From DASPGQ01 sp035457705 (GTDB taxonomy: Bacteria; Acidobacteriota; Vicinamibacteria; Marinacidobacterales; SMYC01): DNA of 64,000 nt. The notes beneath the pieces are model-generated. The model was given only the letters and a program-made list of their open reading frames with translations. It ran no database searches and was not told where the DNA came from. The DNA lies in contig DATIBD010000013.1 of assembly GCA_035457705.1 (NCBI GenBank), positions 1-64,000 of the forward strand, written 5' to 3'. This document shows positions 8,668 to 15,808 of this stretch, piece by piece; within the stretch, counting starts at the first letter, position 1; each line of letters starts with the position of its first letter. A program made the position numbers and the translations under genes.

Positions 8668-8816
8668 GTACTCAGTGCCGTGGCGGGACCCGAGCTCGAC
8701 CGGCCGCCACGGCTCGAGCTGCTTACGGCGCGACAAGCGCGCCGGGCTCGCTGCGCTCGCATCAGGGTGGGCTGAATTTTCCATCACCCTGCTCCGTACT
8801 CAGTGCCGTGGCGGGA
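8668..8816. repeat. Two-hairpin repeat element, copy 1, with a tandem half-copy
   Basis: The 21 bases at 8668-8688 recur at 8796-8816, a 128-bp period. Within the first unit, 8677-8686 (GCCGTGGCGG) and 8704-8713 (CCGCCACGGC) form a perfect 10-bp stem with a 17-nt loop. A second stem pairs 8763-8769 (CAGGGTG) with 8785-8791 (CACCCTG). The second unit stops after its left stem arm. A diverged copy of the whole element lies at 20054-20244. The element sits between two convergent genes here, where it could also end transcription, but the other copy does not have that context. Confidence 0.75.
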
Positions 8817-8864
8817 GCTGCGCTGGATAGCTAGGCCGGGTGACAAGTTGGAAACGAATTAGCC

Positions 8865-10001
8865 TCAGCGATCCGTGTCTTCCGTCAGCTCGATCTCGAG
8901 CTTGAGGCGCACCGGCTCGCCGTTCGCTCGCCAGGGAAGCTCCAGTTTCGCTACCGTCTCGATCGTATGGCTCGAGCCGAGGCCTACGAGCTTGAGGTCG
9001 GCAAACACGCTCGACGCGCTACGCATGAGGTCTCTGGGAACGTAAGCTTTGGCTCGCCCCTCGACGACGAGCGGAGGGCGAGCGGAGGGAGTTTCCCCGC
9101 TTCGGTTTCCTGGGGTTGCCTCGCGAAGGCTCGGGAGCTCGTTCTCGCCGAGTCGAGACTCCGCCGATGTCCCGGGAGCCCTTCTGTTGTCGTCACGCCC
9201 CAGGCTGGCTTCGCCCGTGTCAGCCTCGGTCGGCCGGATCGAGCCTGCTGGTCGAATCTCTCGAGCGACGCTCGCGGCGCCGCGCGGTTCGACGTCGGCG
9301 AGCCTTTCCCGGCTGGGAGCGCTCGTCCGCGCCAGGGCAACCGCCACGGGTTGTGGCCGTTCCCGGCGCTCCGGGGGGCGCGAGACGGTAACCTCTCGTG
9401 ACGGGCGCTCTCCGGAAATCTTCCGATGGACGGCAGCCAGGGTCTTTTTCGAGATCGCCTTCAGTGTCTCGAACACGCCGACCCCGTGCAGCGCCGCTCC
9501 CTCGTATACGTCGAACCCTCCTCGATTCAGGTGGCGATTGAGCGTCTCGACGGAGAGGATGTTTCGAAGATCGCGTTTGTTGTATTGGAAGACGAAAGGA
9601 ATGTTGTCGATCGGATGGTTCAGCTCGGCAAGGTTCCTCTCGAGGTTCTGGAAGCTTTCGAGGTTCGCGTCGAGAGCCGGTTCTTGAGAATCCGCGACGA
9701 AGACGATTCCATCGACGCCTTTGAGCACGAGCTTGCGCGTCGTATTGTAAAAGACCTGCCCGGGAACGGTGTAGAGCTGAACGCGAACACGCATACCGCC
9801 GATCGTGCCCACCTCGAGAGGAAGCAGATCGAAGAAGAGCGTCCGATCCGCCTCGGTCTCCAGACTGACCATCTCCCCGCGCGAGCTCGGATCCGTCCAG
9901 CTATGGATATGCTGGAGGTTCGTCGTCTTCCCACACAGGCCGGGGCCGTAATACACGATCTTCGCCGACACCTGCATGGTGGTGTAGTTGAAGAAAACCA
10001 C
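8865..10001 (-). CDS. mglA: MglA-like small GTPase with a long C-terminal extension
   Basis: A 378-residue cytoplasmic protein. The first 195 residues are an MglA-type Ras-like GTPase: P-loop GPGLCGKTT at 19-27, a TVPGQVFYN switch segment and the guanine-specificity motif NKRD. MglA sets front-rear polarity for gliding and type IV pilus motility in myxobacteria and is common in phyla without gliding. Family members normally end near residue 195. Here about 120 Arg/Glu/Pro-rich, probably disordered residues follow, then a compact C-terminal segment of about 60 residues ending in LKLEIELTED. The start is GTG, with AAGGGG eight bases upstream. No mglB is visible nearby. Confidence 0.88.
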   Translation of the reverse strand: MVFFNYTTMQVSAKIVYYGPGLCGKTTNLQHIHSWTDPSSRGEMVSLETEADRTLFFDLLPLEVGTIGGMRVRVQLYTVPGQVFYNTTRKLVLKGVDGIVFVADSQEPALDANLESFQNLERNLAELNHPIDNIPFVFQYNKRDLRNILSVETLNRHLNRGGFDVYEGAALHGVGVFETLKAISKKTLAAVHRKISGERPSREVTVSRPPERRERPQPVAVALARTSAPSRERLADVEPRGAASVAREIRPAGSIRPTEADTGEASLGRDDNRRAPGTSAESRLGENELPSLREATPGNRSGETPSARPPLVVEGRAKAYVPRDLMRSASSVFADLKLVGLGSSHTIETVAKLELPWRANGEPVRLKLEIELTEDTDR

Positions 10002-10025
10002 CCCTTTTTGCCCCTTATTGGTTGG

Positions 10026-10031
10026 ATTATC
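10026..10031 (-). promoter_or_regulatory. Candidate -10 element for the MglA-like gene
   Basis: On the minus strand GATAAT (five of six to consensus) ends 24 nt before the GTG start, leaving room for the Shine-Dalgarno sequence. The -35 position has only a weak match (GAATTG), so this is a partial promoter call. Confidence 0.3.
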
Positions 10032-10247
10032 AGTCAGATACGAATAACCAATTCTAGCGAGTTCGACTCGGACTCGTCAAGCCTGCCGGCCACGTGGGCG
10101 TCAACAGTCGACAGTCGTGAGTCAACCGAAGGCACCTCGCGGGTTTTCTCGACTGTCAATGACTGTCGGCTGGGCCCGCTGGCTAGAAGCGGCGCCACTC
10201 CCGATCGGGCTACAATGGCGAGTCGTCGAGAGACGAGGTAAAGGAGC

Positions 10248-10985
10248 ATGGAGAAAATCGCGCTCGTCCCCGCGTTCGCCGCGGGCTTCATATCGTTCAT
10301 ATCGCCCTGCGTTCTGCCGATCGTGCCCGGCTACATTTCCTTCATTTCCGGCGCATCACTTCAGGAGCTGCAGAGCCACCTGAGTTTGGACCAGAAACGG
10401 CGACGAGAGCTCTTGTATCGCGTGGCAGCCAACAGTCTGTTCTTCGTGATTGGCTTCTCCATCGTCTTCGTCGCAATGGGGGCCTCGGCGACCTACGTCG
10501 GTCAGTGGTTTGCCACCAACCGGGTGACTCTGGCTCGAATCGCCGGTGCGGTGATTATCGTGCTGGGCCTGCACACGATGGGACTCACACCCATCAAATG
10601 GTTGAACTACGAGAAGCGGTTTCATGCGCAATCGAAACGAGTGGGGATTCTCGGCTCTCTCCTAATCGGGCTCGCCTTCGCCTTCGGCTGGTCACCCTGC
10701 ATCGGTCCGATCCTCGCGGGGGTGCTGGTTATCGCATCCCAGCAGGAAACGGTGGGGCAGGGGGTGCTGCTGCTCACGGCCTACTCGCTCGGGCTGGGAA
10801 TTCCATTTTTGGTGACGGGTCTCGCCATCAATCGATTCCTCGGCTTCTTCGGGAAAATCAAGAAACACATGAGGCTGGTGGAAGTGGTAGCGGGAGCGAT
10901 GCTCGTTGCCGTCGGGATCCTCGTCGCCACTGACAGTCTGCAGATGCTTTCACAGTACTTCACGTTCCTTCCCGTTCTCGGTTGA
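10248..10985 (+). CDS. ccdA: CcdA-type cytochrome c biogenesis / thiol-disulfide transporter
   Basis: A 245-residue inner-membrane protein with six predicted transmembrane segments, matching the short CcdA form of the DsbD membrane domain. The two redox cysteines that carry electrons across the membrane are Cys21 in SPCVLPIVPG and Cys151 in WSPCIGP. It takes reductant from cytoplasmic thioredoxin and passes it to periplasmic thioredoxin-like proteins, such as the TlpA encoded two genes downstream. ATG 10248 has AAAGGAG at ideal spacing. It is the first gene of a tight three-gene redox operon. Confidence 0.93.
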   Translation: MEKIALVPAFAAGFISFISPCVLPIVPGYISFISGASLQELQSHLSLDQKRRRELLYRVAANSLFFVIGFSIVFVAMGASATYVGQWFATNRVTLARIAGAVIIVLGLHTMGLTPIKWLNYEKRFHAQSKRVGILGSLLIGLAFAFGWSPCIGPILAGVLVIASQQETVGQGVLLLTAYSLGLGIPFLVTGLAINRFLGFFGKIKKHMRLVEVVAGAMLVAVGILVATDSLQMLSQYFTFLPVLG

Positions 10986-11044
10986 GCGTCGGGAGCGTGC
11001 TAATATTGAGAGCACTCTTTGACAGGCTCAGGAGGCAGAACGAA

Positions 11045-11449
11045 ATGAAGTTCGCTCTCACACTCTCTCTGGTTCTCGCGGCTTCGGCGACGCTTTACGC
11101 ACTCCAAGAAAGCAGCAGCGGTACTTGGGAAGTTCCCGACGAGGCAAAAGCTGTCGAGAACCCCGTGGAGAACACGCCTGAGGCCCTCAGCGCAGGAGCA
11201 GAGCTCTTCAAGAAACACTGCGTGATGTGCCACGGCGAGTCAGGAAAGGGTGATGGTCCAGCGACGCAATTCATCAAGCCGGCCCCGCCGGACGTCACAA
11301 CGGCCGACGCGCGCAATCGCTTGACCGACGGTGAGATCTTCTACAAGATGACGGTGGGAAAACAACCCATGCCGCCAATGAACCGAAAGATGAGCGAAAC
11401 CGAACGTTGGCAAGTCGTGCACTACCTGCGCAGCTTGCAAGCGAATTAA
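11045..11449 (+). CDS. Class I c-type cytochrome, periplasmic
   Basis: A 134-residue protein with a signal peptide (hydrophobic LTLSLVLAASATLYA). The heme c attachment site is C59-V-M-C62-H63 and the likely distal ligand is a methionine in MPPMNRKMSE. It would serve as a small electron carrier in the periplasm. It lies between ccdA, which supports heme attachment by keeping the CxxCH cysteines reduced, and a TlpA-like thioredoxin. This is a coherent cytochrome maturation and electron transfer set. ATG 11045 is preceded by AGGAGG at good spacing; the longer open frame beginning at 10982 is not needed. Confidence 0.9.
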   Translation: MKFALTLSLVLAASATLYALQESSSGTWEVPDEAKAVENPVENTPEALSAGAELFKKHCVMCHGESGKGDGPATQFIKPAPPDVTTADARNRLTDGEIFYKMTVGKQPMPPMNRKMSETERWQVVHYLRSLQAN

Positions 11450-11464
11450 GCTCGAGGTGTTCGG

Positions 11465-12010
11465 ATGAAGTCTCTCTTCGCTGCTGCCAACCTGCTCGTT
11501 CTCGTCTCCTTGGCGTGTGCCGTTCCCGAGGGCGCGCAGGAGTCGGGAGGAAGCGGTGGAAATGGGCTCAAACCCGCGCCTGACCTCGTGCTGGACCGAG
11601 TCGACGGTAATGGGCAGCTGGCCCTGTCGGACCATAAGGGCAAAGTCGTACTCGTGGACCTATGGGCCACGTGGTGCGCCCCTTGCATCGCCGAGCTGCC
11701 GACCCTGCAGAAGATGGCGGAGCGTTTCGGCCCTGATGATTTCCTTATGCTCGGAGTCGTTCTCGAATCCGGCGACGCCGATGAGATCCGCGCGTTCGTC
11801 GAAGACAAGGGGATTCATTATCCACAGGTGATCGGGGTGGACGGCACTAAAGAGTCCTTCGGTCCATTTCTCGGTTACCCGACGAAGTATCTCATCGACC
11901 GCGAGGGTCGAGTCGTGAAACGTTACTTTGGAGCGGTGGGCGATGGCCTCGGATCCGACATCGAGGGTTTGATCGAGACGGGACGGCTTGCGAAAGAGCC
12001 CACGAGCTGA
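11465..12010 (+). CDS. TlpA/ResA-like periplasmic thioredoxin
   Basis: A 181-residue thioredoxin-fold protein with an N-terminal signal. The redox site is W-C71-A-P-C74, in the strand-helix context VDLWATWCAPCIAELP, and the cis-proline loop is in GYPTKYLID. The SLAC at the end of the signal is not a canonical lipobox, so it is probably secreted or signal-anchored. It would accept electrons from CcdA and reduce apocytochrome cysteines or other periplasmic disulfides. It follows the cytochrome gene by 15 nt in the same operon. Confidence 0.9.
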   Translation: MKSLFAAANLLVLVSLACAVPEGAQESGGSGGNGLKPAPDLVLDRVDGNGQLALSDHKGKVVLVDLWATWCAPCIAELPTLQKMAERFGPDDFLMLGVVLESGDADEIRAFVEDKGIHYPQVIGVDGTKESFGPFLGYPTKYLIDREGRVVKRYFGAVGDGLGSDIEGLIETGRLAKEPTS

Positions 12011-12076
12011 GCCCATTCTTCCTCCCAAGTCACGGTAGCGATCTCCGCTCACAAGCGGTATATTCATATTAAAAGC

Positions 12077-12096
12077 GCTTTCGATACCACGAAAGC
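12077..12096. other. Perfect 7-bp inverted repeat between tlpA-like and bactofilin genes
   Basis: GCTTTCG (12077-12083) and CGAAAGC (12090-12096) flank a 6-nt loop in an AT-rich stretch. On the plus strand no T-run follows. On the minus strand it is followed by CGCTTTTAAT, but no minus-strand gene ends here. It could be a weak terminator for the redox operon or an operator for the bactofilin gene. Confidence 0.35.
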
Positions 12097-12174
12097 CCTG
12101 ATCCAGTGAACACTCAGTAGAATACGTAGAGTCCCGAAATCGGTATTTGGCTCGTTCGGGAGGAGCCCTATCCA

Positions 12175-12540
12175 GTGGCCAACGATCAAGAAACGATACT
12201 GGCAGCAAAAGCCACCCTCGACGGAAAGCTCGAGGGAATCGACATCACCCTCAGAGGCAAGTTTCACGGGGACGTGAAAGCGAGTGGAACGGTGCGGATC
12301 GTCGAAGGGTCCGTCGTCGACGCCAAGGTCGAGGCTAGCAGAGTAGAGATCAGCGGCAAGTTCCACGGCGAAGTTAACAGCAGGGAATTGCGGCTTCTTG
12401 GGCCGGCGCGCGCTTCGGGAACGTTTCGCGCCGTCAAACTTGGCGTCGAGGAAGGCAGTCTCATCGATGGGGAGTTCGAGATCGGCGAATCGGCGCTGAA
12501 GGCTGCCTCGGAGTCGTCGCCTATCGAGCAGCGACGCTGA
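12175..12540 (+). CDS. Bactofilin (polymer-forming cytoskeletal protein)
   Basis: A 121-residue protein made almost entirely of the bactofilin right-handed beta-helix. Hydrophobic repeats such as GTVRIVEGSVVDAKVEASRVEISG are typical of the core that polymerises without nucleotide. Short tails flank the core. Bactofilins scaffold cell-wall enzymes, polarity proteins or chromosome-organising proteins at the membrane. The start is GTG with GGGAGGAG about 12 bases upstream. Two small genes follow closely on the same strand and may be co-transcribed. Confidence 0.88.
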   Translation: MANDQETILAAKATLDGKLEGIDITLRGKFHGDVKASGTVRIVEGSVVDAKVEASRVEISGKFHGEVNSRELRLLGPARASGTFRAVKLGVEEGSLIDGEFEIGESALKAASESSPIEQRR

Positions 12541-12575
12541 CCGAGCTCGACCGAGAAGGGCTCCGGAGAGCAACC

Positions 12576-12743
12576 ATGGAAGAGCCCGAGCGAGTGCGGA
12601 CCGCAATGATCATTCTGACGTGCCCGTGGTGCGGACGCGCGGTGAAAGTCTTCGGTCGCGTCCGTCGGGTTTTGTGTGCGTGCGGAGAGATCCTCATGGA
12701 GAACGAACCGTCGGCCAAGGGTTCCAACGACCGGGCCAAATGA
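12576..12743 (+). CDS. 55-residue zinc-ribbon protein
   Basis: A short gene between the bactofilin and the duplicated-domain protein. It has a strong ribosome binding site (GGAGAG, six bases before the ATG). The protein carries two cysteine pairs, C16-P-W-C19-G and C34-A-C36-G, separated by a basic strand-forming segment, as in small zinc ribbons, and ends in a polar tail. Such domains bind nucleic acid or serve as protein-docking modules. The function is unknown. Its position 36 nt after the bactofilin gene and 25 nt before the next gene supports it as a real operon member. Confidence 0.6.
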   Translation: MEEPERVRTAMIILTCPWCGRAVKVFGRVRRVLCACGEILMENEPSAKGSNDRAK

Positions 12744-12768
12744 GCGACTGTAGAGAGGGGGAGGGCGA

Positions 12769-13209
12769 GTGGCGAAGAAGGTTACCAAGAAGGCAGCGGC
12801 TACGAAGAAACCCGCCAAGAAAAAGAAAACGTCGACTCGGGCTCCCGGGGCCAAGGCGAGTCGTGAGAAGGCGACCGAGATCGTTTTTTCCTACGGTGAG
12901 ATCGACTTCTTGCGAAAAATTACGAAGAGAGATGTCGAAGAAACTTCGCCGCGCGAGCGAAAGGCGCGGCTGTCTCTCAGGGACAAGCTTCTCGACATCA
13001 ATTTCAGCGTTCCCGCCGTGGGAGCCGGTGGTCTCATCGTCGTCGAGCTCGGACGCGGCGAGGTCGATTTCCTGCAGCGCATCACCAAAGAGGTCTACAG
13101 CTTCATCACCGCGGAAGAGCGCCGGGCGCGGCTCATCCTGCGAGAGAAGATACTGATCGCGGTCGAGAAGGTGACGGGCAAGAAAATCCTTCCCGAAGAG
13201 CCCCTTTGA
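12769..13209 (+). CDS. Lys-rich-tailed protein with an internally duplicated domain
   Basis: A 146-residue protein. Residues 1-35 are a Lys/Ala/Thr/Pro-rich tail resembling histone H1 C-termini or bacterial nucleoid proteins. Residues 43-75 and 97-129 are two copies of the same motif: G-E-[IV]-D-F-L-x-[KR]-I-T-K at the start and E-R-[KR]-A-R-L-x-L-R-[DE]-K-[LI]-L at the end. I do not recognise a named family. The basic tail suggests DNA, RNA or polyphosphate binding, which is an inference. The GTG start follows a purine-rich GAGAGGGGGAG stretch. It may form a unit with the bactofilin and zinc-ribbon genes. Confidence 0.7.
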   Translation: MAKKVTKKAAATKKPAKKKKTSTRAPGAKASREKATEIVFSYGEIDFLRKITKRDVEETSPRERKARLSLRDKLLDINFSVPAVGAGGLIVVELGRGEVDFLQRITKEVYSFITAEERRARLILREKILIAVEKVTGKKILPEEPL

Positions 13210-13279
13210 GGTCTAGGGCGTTACGGCACCGCCAGCAAAAGACGAACCAAATTCGCACTGTTGCACAGGCCCGAGGCTG

Positions 13280-14047
13280 CTAGTTGAGCGCGACTTTCAG
13301 AGGATCATCCAATCGCACGTTGACTTGGGCCCCCACGGGAAGACGAATCTCTTCGCCCTTGGTCGTCAGTACGACGCTGGTGCCTCCTGCGCCGCCGACG
13401 GCTGCGCCAATTGCTGCGCCCTTCTTTCCTCCGATGATTCCGCCGACGATGGCCCCCACACCCGTCGCACCGCCAATGATTGTCGCATCCTTCTTCTTTC
13501 CACTCTTGGCCTCTTGCTCCACGAAACTCGTGCGGATATCCTCGAGGCCGGTTGAAGTCCGGATTCGGTCGAAAGTGAAAGCGAGCCTGGCGCGGCCTTT
13601 GACACGCCCCGATGCTTCCACTTCGGTAACCCGACCCTGGACGTAAGCTCCTTCCCCGAGGGCCAGCTGTCCAGCCGCGTAGAGCGGCGCGAGCGTGCGG
13701 GCTTGAATCTCGTCCCCCACTCGGTTGGCGGACGAGTCCAGCGCCGTCAGGAGCTCGAGCTCGAGAATCGTTCCGTCCGGGATCTCGACCTCGACCATCT
13801 TGGGTGGCGAGGTTGGTTTCGGCCGCGTGGTCACGGGCTCGGTGCGCGAAGGAGGTCGAGGTGTCTCACGCTCCGAGCGTGTCGGCGAGACGGACTCCGC
13901 CGGAGAACTGGACACCGCTTCCGACTCGGCGGCGTCTTCCTGAGATGCCGCGGTTCCGCCGGGGCCGGACTCGTTATCGGCAGCGGTGCACGCGCCGAGT
14001 GCAAGGAGGACGGTGATGGGTAAAAGACGGAGCAGCCAGGTTGTCAT
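13280..14047 (-). CDS. Lipoprotein with a glycine-zipper segment
   Basis: A 255-residue exported protein with lipobox LGAC (Cys20). A long Ser/Pro/Glu/Thr-rich linker runs to about residue 90. A beta-rich domain follows (about 93-175), beginning EIPDGTILELELLTALDSS, of a type often seen in acidobacterial secreted proteins. A glycine-zipper with repeated GG and AAxGG spacing (about 190-230) would pack against or insert into a membrane. The last 20 residues return to beta structure. The function is unknown; envelope stability is a guess. ATG 14047 has AAGGAG upstream. Confidence 0.78.
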   Translation of the reverse strand: MTTWLLRLLPITVLLALGACTAADNESGPGGTAASQEDAAESEAVSSSPAESVSPTRSERETPRPPSRTEPVTTRPKPTSPPKMVEVEIPDGTILELELLTALDSSANRVGDEIQARTLAPLYAAGQLALGEGAYVQGRVTEVEASGRVKGRARLAFTFDRIRTSTGLEDIRTSFVEQEAKSGKKKDATIIGGATGVGAIVGGIIGGKKGAAIGAAVGGAGGTSVVLTTKGEEIRLPVGAQVNVRLDDPLKVALN

Positions 14048-14119
14048 GGGTTTCTCCTTCCTGCATGGTCGCCCGGGCGCGCTCGCGATCCTGTGATCTA
14101 GATCAATGAGGCCGGATCT

Positions 14120-15574
14120 TCACACTTCGGTGAACCGACACGTTCGAGACTCGTATTGGAATTCCACCATGGTGGAGCTTTCCCTTCCCGATTGAAGGAC
14201 TTCCAGCTCCAGCCGCCCCGTCTCGTCCTCTCGGAAGATGCCTACATAGTCGGCGTCTCTCGCTGTGATGGTCTTCGGGTCTCCCGTCGCCGCGACCGCC
14301 AGAACGTCCATGGAGGTCGCGAGGGTCCTGAGCTGGGAGGCAATCGATGACGTCGAATCGCGCGAAGAAATTCTTTCCAGGGCGTCCACCACGAGAAGAC
14401 AGCTCGACTCGGTGCTCCCCTGGAGGAGCCGGAGCTTTTTCAGAAGCTCGCGTACGAGTTGGATGTCGAGGCGGCCCTTGACTTCGTAGACGAAGACTCT
14501 CTTGAGCCACGCGGCCGCGTTCCTCCCCGCCGCTTCGATGCGCTGCCATTCCTGAGAATCTTTCTTCAAACGCCCCTTCTCGATGTCGTCGACCGGCACC
14601 GCCGCTAGGCGCGCGAGAGTCCGGATTCTAAGCTGGGTCTTGGGTCGCGTCGCTGCGAGGTAGAGGCATCGAAGCTCTGTTCCCGCCGCCATCTGGTCGG
14701 TGAGTTGTTTGAGGAAGTCGGCCTGCCGCCGATTGTCCCCGTCCGACAGCAAAACGAGACCAGGGCCGAGGCCGCCGAGCCCTTCGTCGATTCGAGCGAA
14801 ACCGGTGTCGAACGTTCTGCCTTGTTGGGAAGCGATCTGATCAAGGTAACTCGACCAATCGTCTCCCTCGGAGCTGAGAAGGGAGTCCTCGACCGGTTGG
14901 TGGCTGCTCTGCGCCTGAGAAGTCGGAGCGGGTGCAGGTTGTGAGGCTCGGGGGGCAGTGATCGATGGTGCAGAGCTCGGTGGATCGATCAATACGGGTT
15001 CGGGAAACTCTGACGGTTCGGGAGGACTCGAGGACGCCGCGGGGGGAACCGCCACGGCGCTGTCACTCGAGCGACGGTACTCGTCATCGATTCGCTTCCG
15101 GACTTCTTCGACCGAGCGCACCATGGTCGTACCGATTTTCTGGTGAAACGTTGGTTCCGAGGGGACGGATCTGGTGGGGCCACCGGGTGTAACGCTGGGA
15201 ACGATGCCCGACCGCGAGCGTTCCCGGAGTCGTCCTACCCAGCCGTTCAAGTCGCCGAGCGAGGGCAAACTGCCATTGAACAGCTGCTCGATGGCGAGAC
15301 TGCTGGGTAGATCGGCGAACGTCTTTTGGAGCTCCTCTTCGAGGTTGGCAGAGATGACGTAGTCCCCGCGCAGATGCATCTCCGACAGCGTCAGGAAGAC
15401 GGCCTTGTTGACGGGAAAATAAAAATCTTCGTCGGACAGGCTGTCGAGTATCTTGTACTTCAACTCCGAGCCTGCCGTATTGATGGTGAGGCAAAGCGTC
15501 TTGAGGACCGATGTCTCGAGCGACCGTAGCTCCTCCGCGCCTATCGTCTCAGACGGCCCCTGGTTCTGAGCCAT
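14120..15574 (-). CDS. DnaB-helicase-like protein lacking the P-loop
   Basis: A 484-residue protein. Residues about 15-110 match the all-helical N-terminal domain of the replicative helicase DnaB. A Pro/Ser-rich linker of about 130 residues follows. From about 255 the sequence follows the DnaB/RadA RecA-like fold: TGFARIDEGLGGLGPGLVLLS, a Walker-B-like strand LLVVDALERI, and later strands. At the Walker A position, residues 276-287 read LSDGDNRRQADF instead of a GxxxxGK[ST] loop, so ATP binding is probably lost. It is unlikely to be the working replicative helicase. A regulatory or scaffold role is inferred. A Shine-Dalgarno AAGG lies eight bases before the ATG. It diverges from the TPR gene. 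Confidence 0.7.
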   Translation of the reverse strand: MAQNQGPSETIGAEELRSLETSVLKTLCLTINTAGSELKYKILDSLSDEDFYFPVNKAVFLTLSEMHLRGDYVISANLEEELQKTFADLPSSLAIEQLFNGSLPSLGDLNGWVGRLRERSRSGIVPSVTPGGPTRSVPSEPTFHQKIGTTMVRSVEEVRKRIDDEYRRSSDSAVAVPPAASSSPPEPSEFPEPVLIDPPSSAPSITAPRASQPAPAPTSQAQSSHQPVEDSLLSSEGDDWSSYLDQIASQQGRTFDTGFARIDEGLGGLGPGLVLLSDGDNRRQADFLKQLTDQMAAGTELRCLYLAATRPKTQLRIRTLARLAAVPVDDIEKGRLKKDSQEWQRIEAAGRNAAAWLKRVFVYEVKGRLDIQLVRELLKKLRLLQGSTESSCLLVVDALERISSRDSTSSIASQLRTLATSMDVLAVAATGDPKTITARDADYVGIFREDETGRLELEVLQSGRESSTMVEFQYESRTCRFTEV

Positions 15575-15644
15575 GAGTGCAACCTTCCCGTCAGCTTGAA
15601 CTGGGTTATTTCCAGGATTTTCTTAATTTAGCAGGTTCGTGGAT

Positions 15645-15660
15645 AGGCCAGCAAGTTGCA
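15645..15660 (+). promoter_or_regulatory. Candidate sigma54 promoter upstream of the TPR gene
   Basis: A GG at 15646-15647 and a GC at 15658-15659 keep the invariant 10-base spacing. The context is AGGCCAG, four bases, TTGCA, against the consensus TGGCACG, four bases, TTGCA. The -12 half is perfect; the -24 half has three mismatches. The start at 15809 would give a leader of about 140 nt. No sigma54 activator gene is in the window. Confidence 0.28.
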
Positions 15661-15808
15661 CTTCCGTGGCGGTATCGTCCGGACTTTGACATGCTGTATA
15701 CTGGTGCTCAACTAAATCCAGCACTATCAGCTATTAGCCATGGTCTACGAGCCCGGAGAATCTAAGCAAGGCTCACTAGGCTACGGGTTCGGAGCGAGGC
15801 GGTAAACG

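Noticed and set aside
15686..15702. TTGACA and TATACT near each other in the DnaB-like/TPR intergenic region
   Set aside because: The hexamers are only 5 bases apart, so they cannot form one sigma70 promoter, and neither has a proper partner at 16-18 bases.
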